Shown here piece after piece: positions 60,692 to 64,000 of a stretch of DNA of 64,000 bases. Made by a program: the position numbers and the translations under genes. Under the pieces are notes generated by a model. It was not told the origin of the DNA and did not search any database. It worked only from the letters and a program-made list of their open reading frames with translations. Every line of letters starts with the position of its first letter. Within the stretch, counting starts at the first letter, position 1. Where the stretch lies: the NCBI GenBank assembly GCA_963932465.1, contig OZ010791.1, positions 320,598,283 through 320,662,282 on the forward strand, in the 5' to 3' direction. Source of the DNA: Maratus speciosus. Taxonomy: Eukaryota > Arthropoda > Arachnida > Araneae > Salticidae.

Positions 60692-62042
60692 TAGGGGAGA
60701 TGGGGGCACATGTGAACAGGGGGCAAATGTGAACATCGCAGTTTTTCAATAGTTATTATAAGTTTTTTTATTTGAAAAAAATTACCAAAGATAGCAGCAC
60801 CTGTAGACATATGGTAAAAATTTTTTGAAGCTTTTTGACATTTTGTTTGTCTTCAGTAGCCAAAACACTGTTTGTAGATATCAAATGTAAAATGTCGGTT
60901 TCAACTTTGATAAGTGATAAAGTTTATTTATTTAGTTAGTTATTCGAATTTTAATGTTTTAACATATACTATGACTACTATTGAATATTTTGGATAAAGT
61001 TGTTTTGTTCCCTAAAATTGATAAATGTTAATTAGTTATCAATTTAACTCTAGCAGCCATGTGGGGCACTTGTGAACAGACTAGTTGGGGCAGATATGAA
61101 CAGTTCACAAAAATCAAAATCTTTCTCTATTGTGCGAATAGAAAGAATTGATAATGATAAATTGTATGTTAAATTCACGAGAAAGAATCTCAGATCCAAT
61201 TCATATAATTTCCCTGAAATAGTAGACATTTCTGTCATACAAAAATGTGATACTGTATTGAAACTTCCACTTCCACATTTGTCAGGAAGTACACAAAGAG
61301 CAAGAAGCTCATTTGAGTTCAATTATAATTTAAATAAATTCAATGTTTCCTAAAATGCAATAAGTGTTAAGTACTATTTTAGTAAACGGTTTAAAACAAT
61401 ATTTTTTATGCATTGTTAATACAAAGAATATTATGACAAACAACTTTGTATTTTTTTTTTCGTTTCATTTGTCTCAAACTTAGTGATGGCTTACTTCCAT
61501 CTCTTAAACAACAGCTATGAATAGGATAATTTGAATTGGGATGGATATCAGTAACATTTTTAAAATGTAAAATTTTCAAATTGATAACTAATATAATTCT
61601 TGGGTATGGCGTCAGAACAGCTTTATATATATTTAGTTTCAGTTTAAAATCTTTTGTTTAAACATATCACCCAGAAACTAGAAAAAAAAATATTTTTTAT
61701 TTTATTTATGGTGAATTTAACTGATAATATAAATAATGGTTATGATAACAAATTAATAACAGGAGAAAAAGCATGTCAAAGGATATTTTTTCCTTGTGTT
61801 CACATGTGCCCCACGAGTGTTCACAACTACCCCGCTGATGGGGCACATGTGAACAATTATTTGAATTTATAAAACTATTAAAAAATGTAAGAAAAACTAT
61901 ACAGGTGATTTTTAAAAAATTACCATGTGTAAAAGAAAGTTCTGTTTACTATACCGACTAGTTTTTATTTATATGAATTAATCCAATTATGAGAAAAAGC
62001 TATATTTATGCGAACTGTTCACATGTGCCCCCATCTCCCCTA
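60692..62042 (+). mobile_element. second TA-flanked TIR element of related type
   Basis: Ends TAGGGGAGATGGGGGCACAT and the inverted ATGTGCCCCCATCTCCCCTA carry TA. GGGGCACATGTGAACA is repeated at several subterminal places (near 60720, 61063, 61800 and 61845). Length 1.35 kb. It lies 241 bp from the previous element and shares the style of the ends but not their sequence. Confidence 0.85.
61105..61353 (+). pseudogene. transposase C-terminal fragment
   Basis: The frame reads SFSIVRIERIDNDKLYVKF, TRKNLRSNSYNFPE, VDISVIQKCDTVLKLPLP and ends FNKFNVS-like with TAA at 61353. A beta-rich segment followed by a FPE-x-x-D-I-S block and a K-L-P-x-P stretch is seen at the C-terminus of some pogo-like transposases of arthropods. 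That match is from memory of the pattern and is weak. The sequence is well composed, with no stop for 90 codons, and it lies within the inverted repeats. The first codons of the open frame (from 61072) come from the GGGGCAGATATGAACA repeat and are unlikely to be coding. Confidence 0.5.
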
Positions 62043-64000
62043 CGCTTTCTTCATGTAAATCGTCTAAACAGAATTACCCAATTGAGTTTCACCGTAATGT
62101 GGTTTATCTTTAATCGTACTAAAACTACCAATCTGACCACGTGGCTTGTGCGTACTTTGCTAACATGGTAAATAAGTCTAATTTGAAATACAAAAATATT
62201 AATCACATTTTCGAAAAAAAGAGGTAAAATAGTTATTAATAATAGAAATCTCATCGTACATTTTGCAAATGACATTAGTTTCTGAATTATAAGTAATCAT
62301 TTTTACATTAGCAAAATGTTTTTTAAATGAAGCAAAAGAGCTGATAAATCACATTGCACAAAAATATTTGTAAAGAAAATTATTTTAACAATTAATATTA
62401 TTAAATAATAATTTTAGCTCTTAATTACTTTATAACTAATAATAATTTTAACTATTATTATATCGGCTTTATATGCTTTATTTATATCGGCTGCCTTAAA
62501 ATAAACTGACGTTCTTTGAAATTCAATAACAAATAAATAGTGATAATTATTTAAGCTTTTTTGCAGTAGGGAAATGTAAGATGGATATTTTCTTTACTAA
62601 TCTAACTTTTTTTAATTCTAAATGTCACCTCAATAAATATAAGGATTATACTAAAAGATATTTACGTAATCTGAGCTAAAAATGAAGAGAGATACTAAAG
62701 AGAATTAAGAGTGGAAACGAAATGAAGTTTAATCCTTTTTAATGCATTGGTTTGAGTGTTATAAAAGTTTAACAAAGCGCCACACATTCTACCGTTTCTA
62801 TTTGAAAATAAAATAAAGAAGCTTAAAGAATCCTGTATTCACACATTGCTCTATTGCAAAAGTAACTTTATTAGCTTTTAACCTTTAATTGTAATTTAAT
62901 TTAAATTTCCCAATCCTTTTTAGTATACCCTGCATAAAACAAGTATTAAAATATTTTATGTACTGAAAATGAGTTTCTTTCTCCCAGAATATATAAAAAA
63001 AACTTATAAAACTTATTGAAAAAAAAATCTTGTATATTTTTAAAAATAAGATCAGGCAAAATTTAATTTTATTTCGCTTTTAATATTTCTAAAATGTTAG
63101 TTTTAGCTTCTTTGCTTGCTTTAATACATCTAGTTTTAAAGTTGAGTTGCACACATGCTTATTTTACGCGCTTAGAAAAAAATATATACAAATGTAATTA
63201 GATGATTTATCGATTCACTAAATATCACTTAAATCATTATACCTTTATATTACATATTAAGTTTCTATTAAAAATGGCTAAACACGAAAACAAATCTATT
63301 TTTTATGTAAATAAAATGACGAAAAAAAAATAATGATTTTTCTGAATGCAACAAAAGAAAAATCTTTTAAATTTCACATTAAAAAAAATGTTTTTCTTCA
63401 AAAGTTGTTCCCTGAAAACAAAATATTTTTCTACATACGACCATAATGAAAATTGATCATAAAACTTTTTAAATATTTCATGTTAAAAAGTAACGACAAG
63501 TAAGGATATTTCAATTAACTTGCTTAACATTAATAATGAGCGAAAAATTACATTTATAGCTCATTTTAAATAAATATCGTAAGTCAGTATAAATAGTTAT
63601 ATTTTAAGAGACGTTAATGTCGGGAAAAATCGGTGAAATTTAAAACAAAAATTTTATGTTAAACCGATGAAATATGTTACTTCAACTTAAAAGATTCACC
63701 ATTTTCTGGCCTTTTAAGATTCTGAAGTTTGTTAATGGTGTTTTATTGATAACACAGTGAAAGTAATATACTCTTTTCTAAAAATTAAATTTTCATTTTC
63801 TGTGAAAAATGCTTATAAATTTTTCATTTCATAATATTTCATAACACGTTTTCATTGATCATTAAAATGAGAAGTTTAAAAAAAAATACAGTAGGTTAAA
63901 AATGTAAGATGATAATATTTAAATTTAATTAAAGATGTAAATTTGTATTACATTGTATGATCATGAACTAGAAAACATTTTATATTCAATTTTTACGAGG
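62043..64000. other. AT-rich non-coding
   Basis: No gene, RNA or repeat recognised to the window end. Confidence 0.5.

Overview
This is a eukaryotic, AT-rich window with almost no host coding sequence and very many transposable elements. It has no bacterial-style operons, rRNA genes, intact tRNA genes or CRISPR arrays. The transposon mix (mariner, Tc1-like, hAT, piggyBac, pogo-like, Helitron-like, foldback elements, a tRNA-derived SINE head) and the short exons in long introns point to an arthropod nuclear genome. A chelicerate such as a spider is my best guess, but that is inference.

Host genes. Three candidate exons lie on the minus strand. A first coding exon at 15052-14986 begins a SAM-like domain and ends at a good splice donor. 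A possible last exon at 6041-5853 has a polypyrimidine acceptor, 62 open codons, a stop and a downstream AATAAA. A third acceptor with open frame runs off the left edge at 43-1. The first two could belong to one gene of about 9 kb whose introns are filled with transposons, but I could not find the intermediate exons.

Layout, left to right. 868-1673: a decayed Tc1-like element. 3259-4695: a foldback element between 41-bp direct repeats. 6300-7103: a small hAT-like element with a minisatellite core. 7134-8510: a hAT-like element holding a second element. 8843-10933: a nested palindromic composite. 11441-14314: a hAT-like element holding two further elements, each with an 8-bp target duplication. 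15963-17398 and 36857-38788: long foldback elements ending in TACAGGGTGTCC. About 19130-21735 and 32310-33222: tandem arrays of about 327 and 147 bp, each ending in a simple repeat, a short tail and a hairpin. 21763-22448 and 33557-34848: two mariner elements, one internally deleted and one full length but dead. 24475-32033: a 7.6-kb Helitron-like element that is mostly one giant palindrome. 41788-45695: a mariner-related element whose transposase halves are separated by 2.8 kb. 48007-48345: a tRNA-derived SINE head between 46-bp direct repeats. 50950-51946: a broken piggyBac. 59330-60450 and 60692-62042: two TA-flanked elements with transposase C-terminal remnants.

Every transposase coding piece seen is broken by stops, frameshifts, deletions or catalytic-residue changes, so nothing here looks autonomous. 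The value of the window is the nesting record (paralogous empty sites, target duplications) and the unusual palindromic architectures. From 45696 onward, and in several other gaps noted below, I see no recognisable gene.
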